Positions 17,126 through 25,728 of a stretch of DNA of 64,000 nucleotides are shown here, in pieces (within the stretch, counting starts at the first letter, position 1; every line of letters starts with the position of its first letter). A model generated the notes under the pieces. That model did no database searches. It was not told where the DNA came from and saw only the letters and a list, made by a program, of their open reading frames with translations. This DNA comes from Sphingorhabdus contaminans. GTDB lineage: Bacteria; Pseudomonadota; Alphaproteobacteria; Sphingomonadales; Sphingomonadaceae. A program made the position numbers and the translations under genes. The stretch spans positions 186,001 to 250,000 of the forward strand of contig NZ_VKKU01000002.1 in assembly GCF_007280415.1 (NCBI RefSeq), written 5' to 3'.

Positions 17126-17959
17126 TTATGTCTGAAGTGCCTCATTGAAGCCGTTCAATATTGTGTCGCCCGAGAATTTAAGCCGCTTGTAACCTATCGG
17201 TGTCATTCCGGTGAACCGATTAAACTCACGGGTGAAATGGGCGTGATCGGCATAGAGAGCACTCGCTTCCCCGATCGAACCTGTAAGATATAAGGTTGTC
17301 CATGCCTGTTCTATTCGGAACAGGCCAAGCAACTCTTTTGGGGCTAGGCCGATTTCGTCACGCAGAATGTTGCGGAATTGACGCTGACCCAGATCCAGCT
17401 TTCTAGCAAAATGATCGACGGCGCCAAAGGGCAATGCCCGCATCTTGCTATGTAGAGCGGAGAGCGCTCGTGCTCTGCCACCTGTATCTACGTGCCGCAA
17501 ACGGTTCCATGCCCAATGTTCAAAAATCTGTAAGCGAGCAGGAAAGTCACCTGCTTTCAGCAGTTCATCGACAAGTTTGTTACTGTCCGGAAGCACTTCT
17601 TCCAAATTTGCGTCCGCATTTATAAGCGCCGCAAAAGGACAGCCAAGCAGGGCACGCGCACCCAGCGGGGTCAATTGGACAAGAAACCAATCCGTATATG
17701 TCCCTACCCGATGTTGGTAGCAGCTCGTTTTAGGTCCGAATACGGTCGCCGTGCGCAGCGGACGCAAAGCCTTGCCTACAGATGTGTTGACGCAGTGATC
17801 TCCAAAATTGAAGAAAATCTCGTAGTTCATGTTCGGAAATATGCGATAGGTGGCGGCAGTGCCATAAGCTGTCCTGCCCATTGCATCGGCTATCCAGGGC
17901 CGCAGCGCAGTCTGAGGAGCGCATTGCTGATTTCGTCTCACGATTGCCGATTTATTCAA
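17126..17959 (-). CDS. AraC-family transcriptional regulator
   Basis: A 277-residue regulator. The C-terminal third carries the two helix-turn-helix units: LDLGQRQFRNILRDEIGLAP and, after RIEQAW, the second HTH ending ADHAHFTREFNRFTGMTPIGY, the classic AraC signature. The N-terminal part is a cupin-like sensor with no recognised ligand. The longest frame starts with TTG at 17959; an internal ATG at residue 28 is the alternative. It is divergent from the S9 peptidase gene and convergent with the hydrolase gene, so either could be its target. Confidence 0.8.
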   Translation of the reverse strand: MNKSAIVRRNQQCAPQTALRPWIADAMGRTAYGTAATYRIFPNMNYEIFFNFGDHCVNTSVGKALRPLRTATVFGPKTSCYQHRVGTYTDWFLVQLTPLGARALLGCPFAALINADANLEEVLPDSNKLVDELLKAGDFPARLQIFEHWAWNRLRHVDTGGRARALSALHSKMRALPFGAVDHFARKLDLGQRQFRNILRDEIGLAPKELLGLFRIEQAWTTLYLTGSIGEASALYADHAHFTREFNRFTGMTPIGYKRLKFSGDTILNGFNEALQT

Positions 17960-18020
17960 GACGGAGTGCTTTCGCTTACACTATGATGCCTCATTGTGCC
18001 ACGTCGTGGAAGAAGACAAA

Positions 18021-19961
18021 ATGATTTTCAGCCTGATCCTTGCTGCAGCATCCTTACCGAACGAAACACTTATCCCTTTTGAAACCCTTGCCCGAGGCCC
18101 CGCAATTTCAGCCGTGGCCATTTCGCCCAACGGACAGCGCGTCGCGACCATCGAAATGAAAGATGGGCGCGCTTCCATCTTTGAGGGTAACATCGACGGC
18201 GACAGACGTTTGATTTACCGTGATCGCGAGAGATCGATCGACAATGTGCGGTGGTCCGCAGACGGCAAATGGCTTTACTTTCTGCAGGATAGTGGTGGGG
18301 ATGAGGGCTATCACCTGTTCCGGCTTGATCCGGCATATCCGGACGAAGCGAAGGATCTGACCCCATTTGCCGGCATAACTGCCGAACTGGTGGCGACCCC
18401 GCCAGGATATGCAGGTCCCCTACTTGTCGCAATGAACAGGCGCGATCCGCAATATCCGGACGTCTATGCTGTAGATTTGGGTAGCGGCCAGGTTACGGAG
18501 ATATTCCGGAATGAAGGTAACTACACTGAATTTTTCGCGGATCGTCAGGGTGCCATCCGGGCTGCCGGGCGTATAATGGCTGATGGAACATTGGAACTTT
18601 GGGGCCGTGAAAACACATCCGACACGTTGCGTTTGCTCTATTCGGCTCCAACACAGGAGCGGTTCAAAGCGCTGGCTATTCATAATGATGGTCGATCAGT
18701 TATCGTCAAATCCAACCGCCAGGCGCAGTTTGAGCGGGCGTTATTAGTTTCCTTTTCGGATGGCCAAGTGCGCCCCATGCCTGATGGCGCATGCGGAAAT
18801 TACGACCTCGACTCCATTATCCAGGATCAGAATGGACCGATGGCTGCACTTTGCACATATATCGCAAGCGACATCGTACCCCTGAATCGTGCTTTTGCAA
18901 AAGATGTGCGATCCGCACGCAGATTTCTGCACACAGACAGCATCAGTTTTGAATCCCGATCCAGCAACGGCGAGGCGACCATGTTGTATAGCGATGCAAG
19001 CGATCGCCCCGGTCGCTTCATTCTGGTCCGCAACGGAAAGACATCTGTTTTTGCCGAGACCAGGCCAGAGCTTTCCGCCTACCGGTTTGCACAATCCAAA
19101 GCCTTCCGCATGCGCGCGCGCGACGGGTTGCCCCTTCTGGGCTATGTCACACGCCCACTTGGTAAAAACAAAGCCGGACCGACAATAGTCGCAGTTCATG
19201 GCGGTCCGTGGACCCGTGACGCGGCAGCTTTTGAACGCGAAACGCAGTTCTACGTCAATCGCGGCTACACGGTGATCCAGGTTAACTTTCGCGGATCAAC
19301 AGGATTGGGGAAGCATGTGTTCGAAGGAGGAATCGGCGAATTTGGCGCTAAAATGTCCGACGATGTGGATGACGCAGTTCTCTATGCTGTCCGCAAAGGT
19401 TGGACAGATGCCAGCCATGTCTGCATTCTTGGTGGCTCATATGGGGGATTTGCTGCCCTTACGGCCATTTCACGGGCAGGAAGTGTCCGTTATCGCTGTG
19501 CGGTGGCATATGCAGGCCCTTCGGATCTTGAAACGTTGATGCGTGCTTTCCCCCCCAGTTGGAAACCTTTTCTTCCCCGTTCCTGGTATCGCTTTGTCGG
19601 GAATCCGGACGTTCCGAAAGATTCGGAAAGGATGGGCGAACGCTCGCCGCTAACACATGTTGACAACATGCAGGTGCCCCTACTCATATTTCAGGGCGCG
19701 AATGACCCGCGGGTTCGTCAGGATCAATCGGACAGGATCGTGTGCTCATTGCGTAATCGCACAATCGATGTCGACTATCTGCTTGCCGGGAATGAAGGTC
19801 ACAGCTTCGCAAATGAAGAGACTTCGCTTGCCTTGACGAGAGCAACCGAAGAGTTTTTCGGCCGACATCTTGGTGGACAAGTCGGAACTCAGACAACAGC
19901 CGCCGCGCAGGACGCGCTCGCCGCATTCCGGGAGGCTGGAATGAAAGTCCAGTGCCTATAA
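18021..19961 (+). CDS. S9-family serine peptidase (prolyl oligopeptidase type)
   Basis: A 646-residue peptidase. The ATG start is chosen because GAAGAAG sits upstream and a short hydrophobic leader (MIFSLILAAASL) follows; a longer frame starts 27 bases earlier. Residues to about 370 form a WD/beta-propeller region (SAVAISPNGQRVATIEM, VRWSADGKWLYFLQD). The catalytic domain has HGGPWTRD, the nucleophile GGSYGG, Asp in GANDPRV and His in NEGHSF. It probably cleaves short peptides in the periplasm. Three cysteines near the catalytic region could form disulfides. Confidence 0.85.
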   Translation: MIFSLILAAASLPNETLIPFETLARGPAISAVAISPNGQRVATIEMKDGRASIFEGNIDGDRRLIYRDRERSIDNVRWSADGKWLYFLQDSGGDEGYHLFRLDPAYPDEAKDLTPFAGITAELVATPPGYAGPLLVAMNRRDPQYPDVYAVDLGSGQVTEIFRNEGNYTEFFADRQGAIRAAGRIMADGTLELWGRENTSDTLRLLYSAPTQERFKALAIHNDGRSVIVKSNRQAQFERALLVSFSDGQVRPMPDGACGNYDLDSIIQDQNGPMAALCTYIASDIVPLNRAFAKDVRSARRFLHTDSISFESRSSNGEATMLYSDASDRPGRFILVRNGKTSVFAETRPELSAYRFAQSKAFRMRARDGLPLLGYVTRPLGKNKAGPTIVAVHGGPWTRDAAAFERETQFYVNRGYTVIQVNFRGSTGLGKHVFEGGIGEFGAKMSDDVDDAVLYAVRKGWTDASHVCILGGSYGGFAALTAISRAGSVRYRCAVAYAGPSDLETLMRAFPPSWKPFLPRSWYRFVGNPDVPKDSERMGERSPLTHVDNMQVPLLIFQGANDPRVRQDQSDRIVCSLRNRTIDVDYLLAGNEGHSFANEETSLALTRATEEFFGRHLGGQVGTQTTAAAQDALAAFREAGMKVQCL

Positions 19962-20068
19962 TTATTTCAGAGATCACCAACGGCTATGCGCCTATCGCAT
20001 CCTGCATTTCATTAACGGTACACTGCGCATTAGTTGTTTACTGTCGCGAGACAATTTTCGGGGTACAA

Positions 20069-20944
20069 CTACGCCAGATGTTGCGGGCTGTTGGTACTCC
20101 CATCCGTCCTCATTAATGTCGTAAGTCGGGAAAATTCGACGGCATCATGTGCACAAAATATTTTCACTTTTGACAGTTCATCAAGCGAGAGACTGCGCAA
20201 TTTAGCCTGATTGGCAAGTCGTGATGATCGATCAACCTCCATCATCCTTTGATAGCCTCGCATCCCGGGCGGACATGTTCTGCGTCTGCGGCAGATCTCG
20301 TCCCGGAAGAAATAGGCGTCGCCGGCGTGAAGTAACCACCCGTTACCGGTATCTATTGCGACGCCTGCATGGCCCCACGTATGGCCCTGAAGAGGGATCA
20401 ACAATATCTCAGGCGGCAAGCCTTCCAGCCCCCGGACAGCATCGAAGCCGTGCCAGCGTTCGCCGCCCCCCATCGGGTAAAAGTGCCACTTCTGCACTTC
20501 GTCCCATTGCTCAGGCAGATACCGGCGCTTGCCCACGACTAACCCACCAGCGCCGATGTCCGCAGCCTCCTTTTCGCGGAGTGTCAGATGAACCTTCGCA
20601 TTGGGAAAATCCTCCAATCCGCCAGCGTGATCAAAATCGAGATGAGTTACAATGATGTGCCGCACATCTTGCGGATCGAAGCCAAGGGCTCGGACCTGTG
20701 CAATGGCTGTTTCTTCATCTCGGAACTGAATTCCGTTAAGAAGACGGAACATAGTTGAAATACGGTGCGGATTCTGGACGTCCCTTGTGCCAAAACCGGT
20801 ATCCACCAATACCAAGCCATTGGACGTTTCTATAAGCAGGCAGTGACAGACAATATGGGCACGAGATAGGTTGTTACTTGTTCCGTCAAATAATCGCCCG
20901 CCAAGAGGACAGCAGGTACCACAGTTGAGATGATGTACCCGCAT
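20069..20944 (-). CDS. MBL-fold metallo-hydrolase (AHL lactonase-like)
   Basis: A 291-residue metallo-beta-lactamase-fold protein. The start MRVHHLNCGTCCPLGGRLFDG is the usual N-terminus of this subgroup, so the longer reading is rejected. The metal motif is THLDFDHAGG, with later His at LQGHTWGHAG and Asp/His in GDAYF and CAHDAVEF. The family includes N-acyl-homoserine lactonases but also other lactone or ester hydrolases. It is the last gene of the manganese-catalase group and starts 8 bp from the DUF2061 gene. Quorum quenching is possible but not shown. Confidence 0.83.
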   Translation of the reverse strand: MRVHHLNCGTCCPLGGRLFDGTSNNLSRAHIVCHCLLIETSNGLVLVDTGFGTRDVQNPHRISTMFRLLNGIQFRDEETAIAQVRALGFDPQDVRHIIVTHLDFDHAGGLEDFPNAKVHLTLREKEAADIGAGGLVVGKRRYLPEQWDEVQKWHFYPMGGGERWHGFDAVRGLEGLPPEILLIPLQGHTWGHAGVAIDTGNGWLLHAGDAYFFRDEICRRRRTCPPGMRGYQRMMEVDRSSRLANQAKLRSLSLDELSKVKIFCAHDAVEFSRLTTLMRTDGSTNSPQHLA

Positions 20945-20951
20945 AATGCGC

Positions 20952-21176
20952 TTAAGCGGACTTGCTTTTCGCAGCCCGCCGTCGCCAGTAGCGATCATGG
21001 GCTGCGAAAGCGAAGGTCTGAACAAATGGTTCGATCAAGCCGATCGCAATCGCCTGGCGCCAGTCTAACGTAAGCGCATAGGCAACAGCAATGGCAACCA
21101 GAAGGTGCATGACGGCATAGCTTCCCGTCTTCATACTTAACAAGTCGGCGCTAAAGCTATGCATACAGTCTGCCAT
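20952..21176 (-). CDS. DUF2061-family small membrane protein
   Basis: A 74-residue protein with the DUF2061 core KTGSYAVMHLLVAIAVAYAL and AIGLIEPFVQTFAFAAHDRYW, forming two membrane helices with a basic tail. Starts at 21215 or at the later Met (MKTGSY) are also possible; the ATG at 21176 keeps the family length. It overlaps or abuts the end of the manganese catalase gene and precedes the MBL gene. DUF2061 proteins recur beside stress genes in Alphaproteobacteria; the function is unknown. Confidence 0.75.
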   Translation of the reverse strand: MADCMHSFSADLLSMKTGSYAVMHLLVAIAVAYALTLDWRQAIAIGLIEPFVQTFAFAAHDRYWRRRAAKSKSA

Positions 21177-21186
21177 TACAAACCCG

Positions 21187-22077
21187 TCAATCCACAGGAG
21201 TCGTTCGGCCGGCACCAGGACCGGCTCCCAGATCGGCTCCTGTCACGGGATCAATTTCCGGATCAGACTGGGTACGCGCAGAGGATAACGCCACAATGTC
21301 TGCATCATCGTCGTCTAACAGAACGCTTGCTGTACCTGGCCCGCCGTCCAAAGCCGGGGTCGGACCATCGTCCCTGTCCCATTGCTCCCCACTATTCCAC
21401 GGGCCTTCAGCGTCACCTTCGCCTTGCGATGCGTTGACATACAGGCTGGCATATTCCTCCATTCCGGGAAGCTTGCCCGGAGGAAAATTGTTCTCGATGG
21501 AATAAAGAGCCTTTTCGAAAGACTTCTGGTGCGCGATTTCTCGCGTCATAAGGAAATTAAGCGCATCCTTTATACCCGGGTCATCTGTAATATTGATGAG
21601 TCGTTCATATACGATTTTGGCGCGTGACTCGGCTGCAATATTTGATCGTAAATCAACGGTAGGCTCGGAGCGGCTATCCACATAAGCCGCAGTCCATGGA
21701 ACACCTGCAGAGTCTACTAGAGCCGGACCCCCGCCAAACAATAACGACTCCTTCGCGCTTGTGCTGCTTTGACCTACCATCGCATAAAGTTCGGCCTCGT
21801 CGGCCTGAGCTTCTGAAAGCTGTGCTTTTGCGCCCTTATTGAGCATGGCGACAATTGATCCGATCACTTCCAAATGACTTAGCTCTTCGGTCGCAATATC
21901 CAGCAGCATGTCTTTCCTGCCTGCATCCTCTTCACCCAGGCCTTGGGTGAAATAACGCATGGCCGCCGCCAACTCGCCATCTGCGCCTCCAAACTGCTCG
22001 AGCAACATGCAGGCAAGTCGGGGGTTAGCCTCTGAAACCCGTACAGTATATTGCAGACGCTTATTGTGCATGAACAT
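21187..22077 (-). CDS. katN: Manganese-containing catalase
   Basis: A 296-residue non-haem catalase that dismutates hydrogen peroxide in the cytoplasm. Start MFMHNKRLQYTVRVSEANP is typical and has AAGGAG upstream. The di-manganese ligands are visible: Glu in LEQFGG, Glu/His in TEELSHLEVIG, and Glu/His in REIAHQKSFEKAL. The C-terminal ~60 residues are acidic and low complexity. It is preceded by a 214-bp gap containing no clear EcfG site, so it may be read through from the upstream SDR operon or have its own promoter. It is followed by DUF2061 and MBL genes. Confidence 0.92.
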   Translation of the reverse strand: MFMHNKRLQYTVRVSEANPRLACMLLEQFGGADGELAAAMRYFTQGLGEEDAGRKDMLLDIATEELSHLEVIGSIVAMLNKGAKAQLSEAQADEAELYAMVGQSSTSAKESLLFGGGPALVDSAGVPWTAAYVDSRSEPTVDLRSNIAAESRAKIVYERLINITDDPGIKDALNFLMTREIAHQKSFEKALYSIENNFPPGKLPGMEEYASLYVNASQGEGDAEGPWNSGEQWDRDDGPTPALDGGPGTASVLLDDDDADIVALSSARTQSDPEIDPVTGADLGAGPGAGRTTPVD

Positions 22078-22291
22078 TGTTGATCTCCTTCTCCATAAGG
22101 ACACAACAGTGGCCATGTGGGAAAGGTCCCCCCGCTTCATCGCATTTCCGGTTTTTGCGATAGCCCGAGGCTTCTGAAAATCAGATTGGGATCCGGTTCG
22201 GGAAACTTATCCGAAAAAGGAGAATGCCGAGCACAGAAGCAACGGCGGCAATTGAAGGCAAAGCGGTGTTCAGGCTATTATGCGCCTATAT

Positions 22292-23071
22292 CTACTCGCC
22301 CGATCCGGGCTCCGCCATTTTACGATGCCTTTCAGCCAAAATGCCGACCGGAACCACACCTGACGCTGCTACCTGAAGCTTGTTTTTCCAACCGGAAATA
22401 ATACGATCTTCACCCTTCATCATAGCGTGCCAACCGTCACGAGCGACTTTGGCGGGGTCGTCCTTATCTTCGTCCTGGCCCACCATTGTATCCAGCATAT
22501 CCGCCCGTGCGAAAAATTCAGTGTCGGTCGCACCGGGCATCAGCGTAGTAACAGTAACACCGTCAACATCCTTCAATTCGTTACGCAATGCGTCGGTAAA
22601 GTTATCGATAAACGCCTTACTCGCATTGTAGACCGCATTGAAGCTTCCCGGAATGTAACCTGCGATAGAGCCGGTCACGAGAACTTTGCCACTGCGACGG
22701 GCGACCATTTGCTTCAAAACCTCCTGCAGCATATATACTGTACCTGTGATATTGGTACCGATCGCATGTGCCCAATAATCGAACTCCTGCTCAAGAAAAA
22801 CACCGCCCGTACCTGTACCCGCATTGGCGCACAGCACGTCAATTTGACGACCATTTAATTGGTTCAGCACCAGATCTACACCAGCTTTTGACGACAGATC
22901 TGCTTCAACCGGGAACACATCGACGCCATGCTGTCTAAAATCGGCAGCGGCGGCGTTGATGAGCTTTTCGTCTGCTGCCACGAGCAGATCATAGCCTTCT
23001 TCCGCAGCGATTGACGCCAGCTCAAAGCCAATCCCGGTCGAGGCGCCTGTTACCAGTGCGAGCTTTTTCAT
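22292..23071 (-). CDS. SDR-family NAD(P)-dependent oxidoreductase
   Basis: A 259-residue classical short-chain dehydrogenase. The cofactor motif TGASTGIG lies at residues ~8-15, NAG is at CANAGTGTGG, and the catalytic Ser/Tyr/Lys are in VTGSIAGYIPG and YNASK. The start MKKLALVTG is preferred to an ATG six codons upstream. It is the third gene of the SRPBCC-ADH-SDR operon, 20 bp after the ADH stop. The substrate is unknown; stress-linked aldehyde or ketone reduction is plausible. Confidence 0.88.
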   Translation of the reverse strand: MKKLALVTGASTGIGFELASIAAEEGYDLLVAADEKLINAAAADFRQHGVDVFPVEADLSSKAGVDLVLNQLNGRQIDVLCANAGTGTGGVFLEQEFDYWAHAIGTNITGTVYMLQEVLKQMVARRSGKVLVTGSIAGYIPGSFNAVYNASKAFIDNFTDALRNELKDVDGVTVTTLMPGATDTEFFARADMLDTMVGQDEDKDDPAKVARDGWHAMMKGEDRIISGWKNKLQVAASGVVPVGILAERHRKMAEPGSGE

Positions 23072-23090
23072 GTTCGTCTCTCCGTCCAAT

Positions 23091-24269
23091 TTACACCATG
23101 CCCGGCTTGAGTATGATTTTCGTCGCCTGATCCTGCTCGTCGTGAAACAGCTTGTACCCTTCCGGAGCTTTTTCCAGCGGCATACGGTGGCTGATGAGGA
23201 AGGTGGTATCGATTTTTCCTTCCATAATTGCCGCGAGTAATGGTGCCAGATAACGCTGCACGTGCGTCTGGCCAGTTTTGAGTGTCAGGCCCTTTTCCAT
23301 GAAGGCGCCCAGCGGAAACTTGTCCACAAATCCGCCATACACAGCTGGCATTGAGACCCGTCCGCCCTTGCGGCAGGCAATGATGGCCTGCCGAATGGCA
23401 TGCGTGCGATCAGTTCCAAGAAATGTTGAAACTTTGATCTGGTCGATAACATTGTCGGCAAAGAAGCCATGAGCCTCGAGGCCCACGGCATCGATCACAG
23501 CATCCGGCCCAATGCCGCCCGTCATTTCCAGCAACGCCTCTGACGTTTTTGTCTCTTCAAAGTTGATCGTTTCGGCACCAAAACCTGCGGCCAGTTCGAG
23601 TCTTTTAGGAAAATGATCAATCGCAATTACCCGTTCCGCGCCGAGAATGAATGCGGACTGGATTGCGAACAAGCCTACCGGTCCACATCCCCATACCGCG
23701 ACAGTATCGCCAGGTTCGATGTCGCAATTCTCTGCGGCCATCCATCCAGTGGGCAAAATGTCGGAAAGGAAAAGCACCTTCTCATCTTCAATGCCATCAG
23801 GTATTATAATCGGACCGACGTCTGAAAAAGGCACCCGCACATATTCGGCTTGCCCACCTGAATAACCACCTGTCATATGGCTATAGCCGAATAGTCCAGA
23901 CATAGGCTGGCCGTAGAGCTTTTCAGCTATATCCTGATTATCCGCCGGATTGCCATTGTCGCACGCTGAAAACTGCTTCTTGCCGCAGTGAAAACAGTTT
24001 CCGCACGCGATTGTGAACGGCACTACGACACGCTGGCCTTTTTGCAATGTACTGCCCGGCCCAACTTCGACGACTTCACCCATGAACTCGTGGCCAAGCA
24101 CATCGCCAGCCTTCATCGTTGGAATATAGCCATCATATAAATGCAGATCGGAACCGCAGATCGCAGTTGATGTAACCTTGATAATAGCATCCCGTGGATT
24201 GACGATGCCGGGATCGTCCACGGTATCAACCCGGACGTCGTGCTTTCCATGCCAAGCGAGTGCGCGCAT
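23091..24269 (-). CDS. Zinc-dependent alcohol dehydrogenase (formaldehyde-dehydrogenase-like)
   Basis: A 392-residue MDR alcohol dehydrogenase. The start [17 protein letters not shown] is the standard N-terminus of the group; a longer frame into the upstream gene is rejected. Catalytic zinc ligands are Cys in ICGSDLH and the GHEFMGEV segment; structural zinc cysteines are in [16 protein letters not shown]. The NAD motif is GCGPVGL. Members close to glutathione-independent formaldehyde dehydrogenase and threonine/sorbitol dehydrogenases share this layout. It follows the SRPBCC gene by one base, so the two are translationally linked. Confidence 0.9.
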   Translation of the reverse strand: MRALAWHGKHDVRVDTVDDPGIVNPRDAIIKVTSTAICGSDLHLYDGYIPTMKAGDVLGHEFMGEVVEVGPGSTLQKGQRVVVPFTIACGNCFHCGKKQFSACDNGNPADNQDIAEKLYGQPMSGLFGYSHMTGGYSGGQAEYVRVPFSDVGPIIIPDGIEDEKVLFLSDILPTGWMAAENCDIEPGDTVAVWGCGPVGLFAIQSAFILGAERVIAIDHFPKRLELAAGFGAETINFEETKTSEALLEMTGGIGPDAVIDAVGLEAHGFFADNVIDQIKVSTFLGTDRTHAIRQAIIACRKGGRVSMPAVYGGFVDKFPLGAFMEKGLTLKTGQTHVQRYLAPLLAAIMEGKIDTTFLISHRMPLEKAPEGYKLFHDEQDQATKIILKPGMV

Positions 24270-24270
24270 A

Positions 24271-24831
24271 TTATTTTCCTTCTTCGGCAAGCTGGGCTGG
24301 GTTGCGGACATTGGTCGCAATTTCACCGGTTTCCATGAGCTGTTTGAGGCGGCGCAAGTCGCGCCGCAGTTGAACTTCGGGTTCACGCTGCATGATCTTG
24401 GCCACTATGCGTCCAACAAAACCTGCTGGAGGATCATAAGCCATAACTGCTGTGACCACTGTGCCGCGCTGTCCTTGTGCCGGTACGAATGTGACACGCC
24501 CCTCATTGAAGACATCTGCGTCTTCATCGCTCTTCCACGCGATAAGCGCACCATCAACGTCCTCGGTAACCCGGCTGGTCCATTCGATCTGGGTGCCGCC
24601 AGGTCCTTTGGCCGTCCATCTGGAAACATCGTCAAGGACGTCAACCGCGATGATGTTATCCATGACGTGCGGCAGGTTTGTAAAATCCCGCCAGAAATTA
24701 TAAACATCCTGTGGCGGGCGATTTATTGTGATCGCGCGTGAAAAGTGCGTCAGCCCATCGTCACTGCTTGAGCCTTTCGCCGTCGTAGGCGGCGCGTCAT
24801 CAGCACGTTCATCGTCAAGCATATCAGGCAT
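24271..24831 (-). CDS. SRPBCC-family (START/polyketide cyclase-like) protein
   Basis: A 186-residue protein. After a polar 45-residue N-terminus, [20 protein letters not shown] and [20 protein letters not shown] mark an SRPBCC/CoxG-like hydrophobic-ligand domain, common in soil and stress-associated proteins. It is the first gene of a three-gene operon. An exact EcfG promoter (GGAAC-N16-CGTT) ends 34 bases before the ATG. It overlaps nothing upstream. The ligand is unknown. Confidence 0.82.
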   Translation of the reverse strand: MPDMLDDERADDAPPTTAKGSSSDDGLTHFSRAITINRPPQDVYNFWRDFTNLPHVMDNIIAVDVLDDVSRWTAKGPGGTQIEWTSRVTEDVDGALIAWKSDEDADVFNEGRVTFVPAQGQRGTVVTAVMAYDPPAGFVGRIVAKIMQREPEVQLRRDLRRLKQLMETGEIATNVRNPAQLAEEGK

Positions 24832-24864
24832 CGCGAACAATCCTTTAGAGTAGTGATTACAGCA

Positions 24865-24889
24865 AACGGGACCGGAGCAGCGATGTTCC
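24865..24889 (-). promoter_or_regulatory. EcfG (general stress sigma factor) promoter of the SRPBCC-ADH-SDR operon
   Basis: On the minus strand the sequence reads GGAAC (24889-24885), 16 bases, CGTT (24868-24865), an exact match to the alphaproteobacterial EcfG consensus. The -10 element is 34 bases before the SRPBCC ATG. The sigma factor itself is not in the window. Confidence 0.8.
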
Positions 24890-25095
24890 GACCAAACATC
24901 GGGAAGTGGCAAAACAGGCTGACAACCATTCTTTGAACACAAGATGTTGATCGATGGACTGCTTTTGCTTCGGTTCGAACCCGATGGGCTCTCCGGACGT
25001 AGCTAACTTCGCTGCATTAGAACTTTTGCTAAACCGAGCTTCAATTTTGCTGTCTTTGCCCTGCGATCAGCGCACTCACCGGAGCCAAGGACCGT

Positions 25096-25488
25096 CTACC
25101 AATAGGGTTTGGCACCATAAGCTCCATAATATGTATAGAAATCGTCTCTGCTTTCGGTATCGTCCCAGCCACTTAATTCCGATACATCCAGTTTTGGAGC
25201 GAGGGCTAACAACTCTTCGGTTATGGGCACGATATAGCCATCATCGCGCTCGCTGTACGTCAAGACAGACCATGGAAGAGGATGAAACTTTTCGCCCAAT
25301 CCCAAGAATCCGCCAAAGCTTAAAATGGCATAAGCGACCTTGCCAGTGCGCTTATCGATTGCGATGTCTTCAATTCTGCCAATTTTTTCGTGTGCCTGAT
25401 TGTAAACAGCCGAGCCATTAACACGCTTTGCCGGAATAAGTTGATGCTCCACCGAAATGGTAGGCATTTCTTCTTCAAGATGATTCAT
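25096..25488 (-). CDS. PRC-barrel domain protein
   Basis: A 130-residue protein with a PRC-barrel fold. The core is IPAKRVNGSAVYNQAHEKIG through IAIDKRTGKVAYAILSFGG and LPWSVLTY. The ATG start (MNHLEEEMP) has AAGGAAAA upstream. PRC-barrel proteins of this size recur in stress regulons of Alphaproteobacteria. The C-terminal tail is Tyr-rich (DDFYTYYGAYGAKPYW). It is driven by an EcfG site about 100 bases upstream and faces the K+ channel operon. Confidence 0.83.
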   Translation of the reverse strand: MNHLEEEMPTISVEHQLIPAKRVNGSAVYNQAHEKIGRIEDIAIDKRTGKVAYAILSFGGFLGLGEKFHPLPWSVLTYSERDDGYIVPITEELLALAPKLDVSELSGWDDTESRDDFYTYYGAYGAKPYW

Positions 25489-25538
25489 GACATTTTCCTT
25501 CCACCTTGTATGCAAATGCATGGGAAGCGCACGGTGCT

Positions 25539-25563
25539 GGAACAAGGAGCCTCTTCAGCCGTT
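25539..25563 (+). promoter_or_regulatory. EcfG promoter of the K+ channel/anion permease operon
   Basis: GGAAC (25539-25543), 16 bases, CGTT (25560-25563) on the plus strand exactly matches the EcfG consensus. It lies 166 bases before the channel GTG start, so a leader of about 150 nt would be made. A second EcfG site on the opposite strand lies 26 bp further on. Confidence 0.75.
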
Positions 25564-25589
25564 CCGGCTTTTGCATCAAGTATTGACTC

Positions 25590-25614
25590 AACGAGGGCGC
25601 GGCAAATTGGTTCC
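25590..25614 (-). promoter_or_regulatory. EcfG promoter of the PRC-barrel gene
   Basis: On the minus strand GGAAC (25614-25610), 16 bases, CGTT (25593-25590) is an exact EcfG match 102 bases before the PRC-barrel ATG. The two sites face each other, so their transcripts overlap by tens of bases and could pair or interfere. Confidence 0.78.
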
Positions 25615-25728
25615 GCGAAAACAGGCAATGATTGGAATTGGTAAGCCAGATTTCGAGGCTGACTGCTGAAAAGATCACGAAGGAGCTGCACTATCGGTCA
25701 GGCGAGAAACCAGGGATCTTTTCATCGA

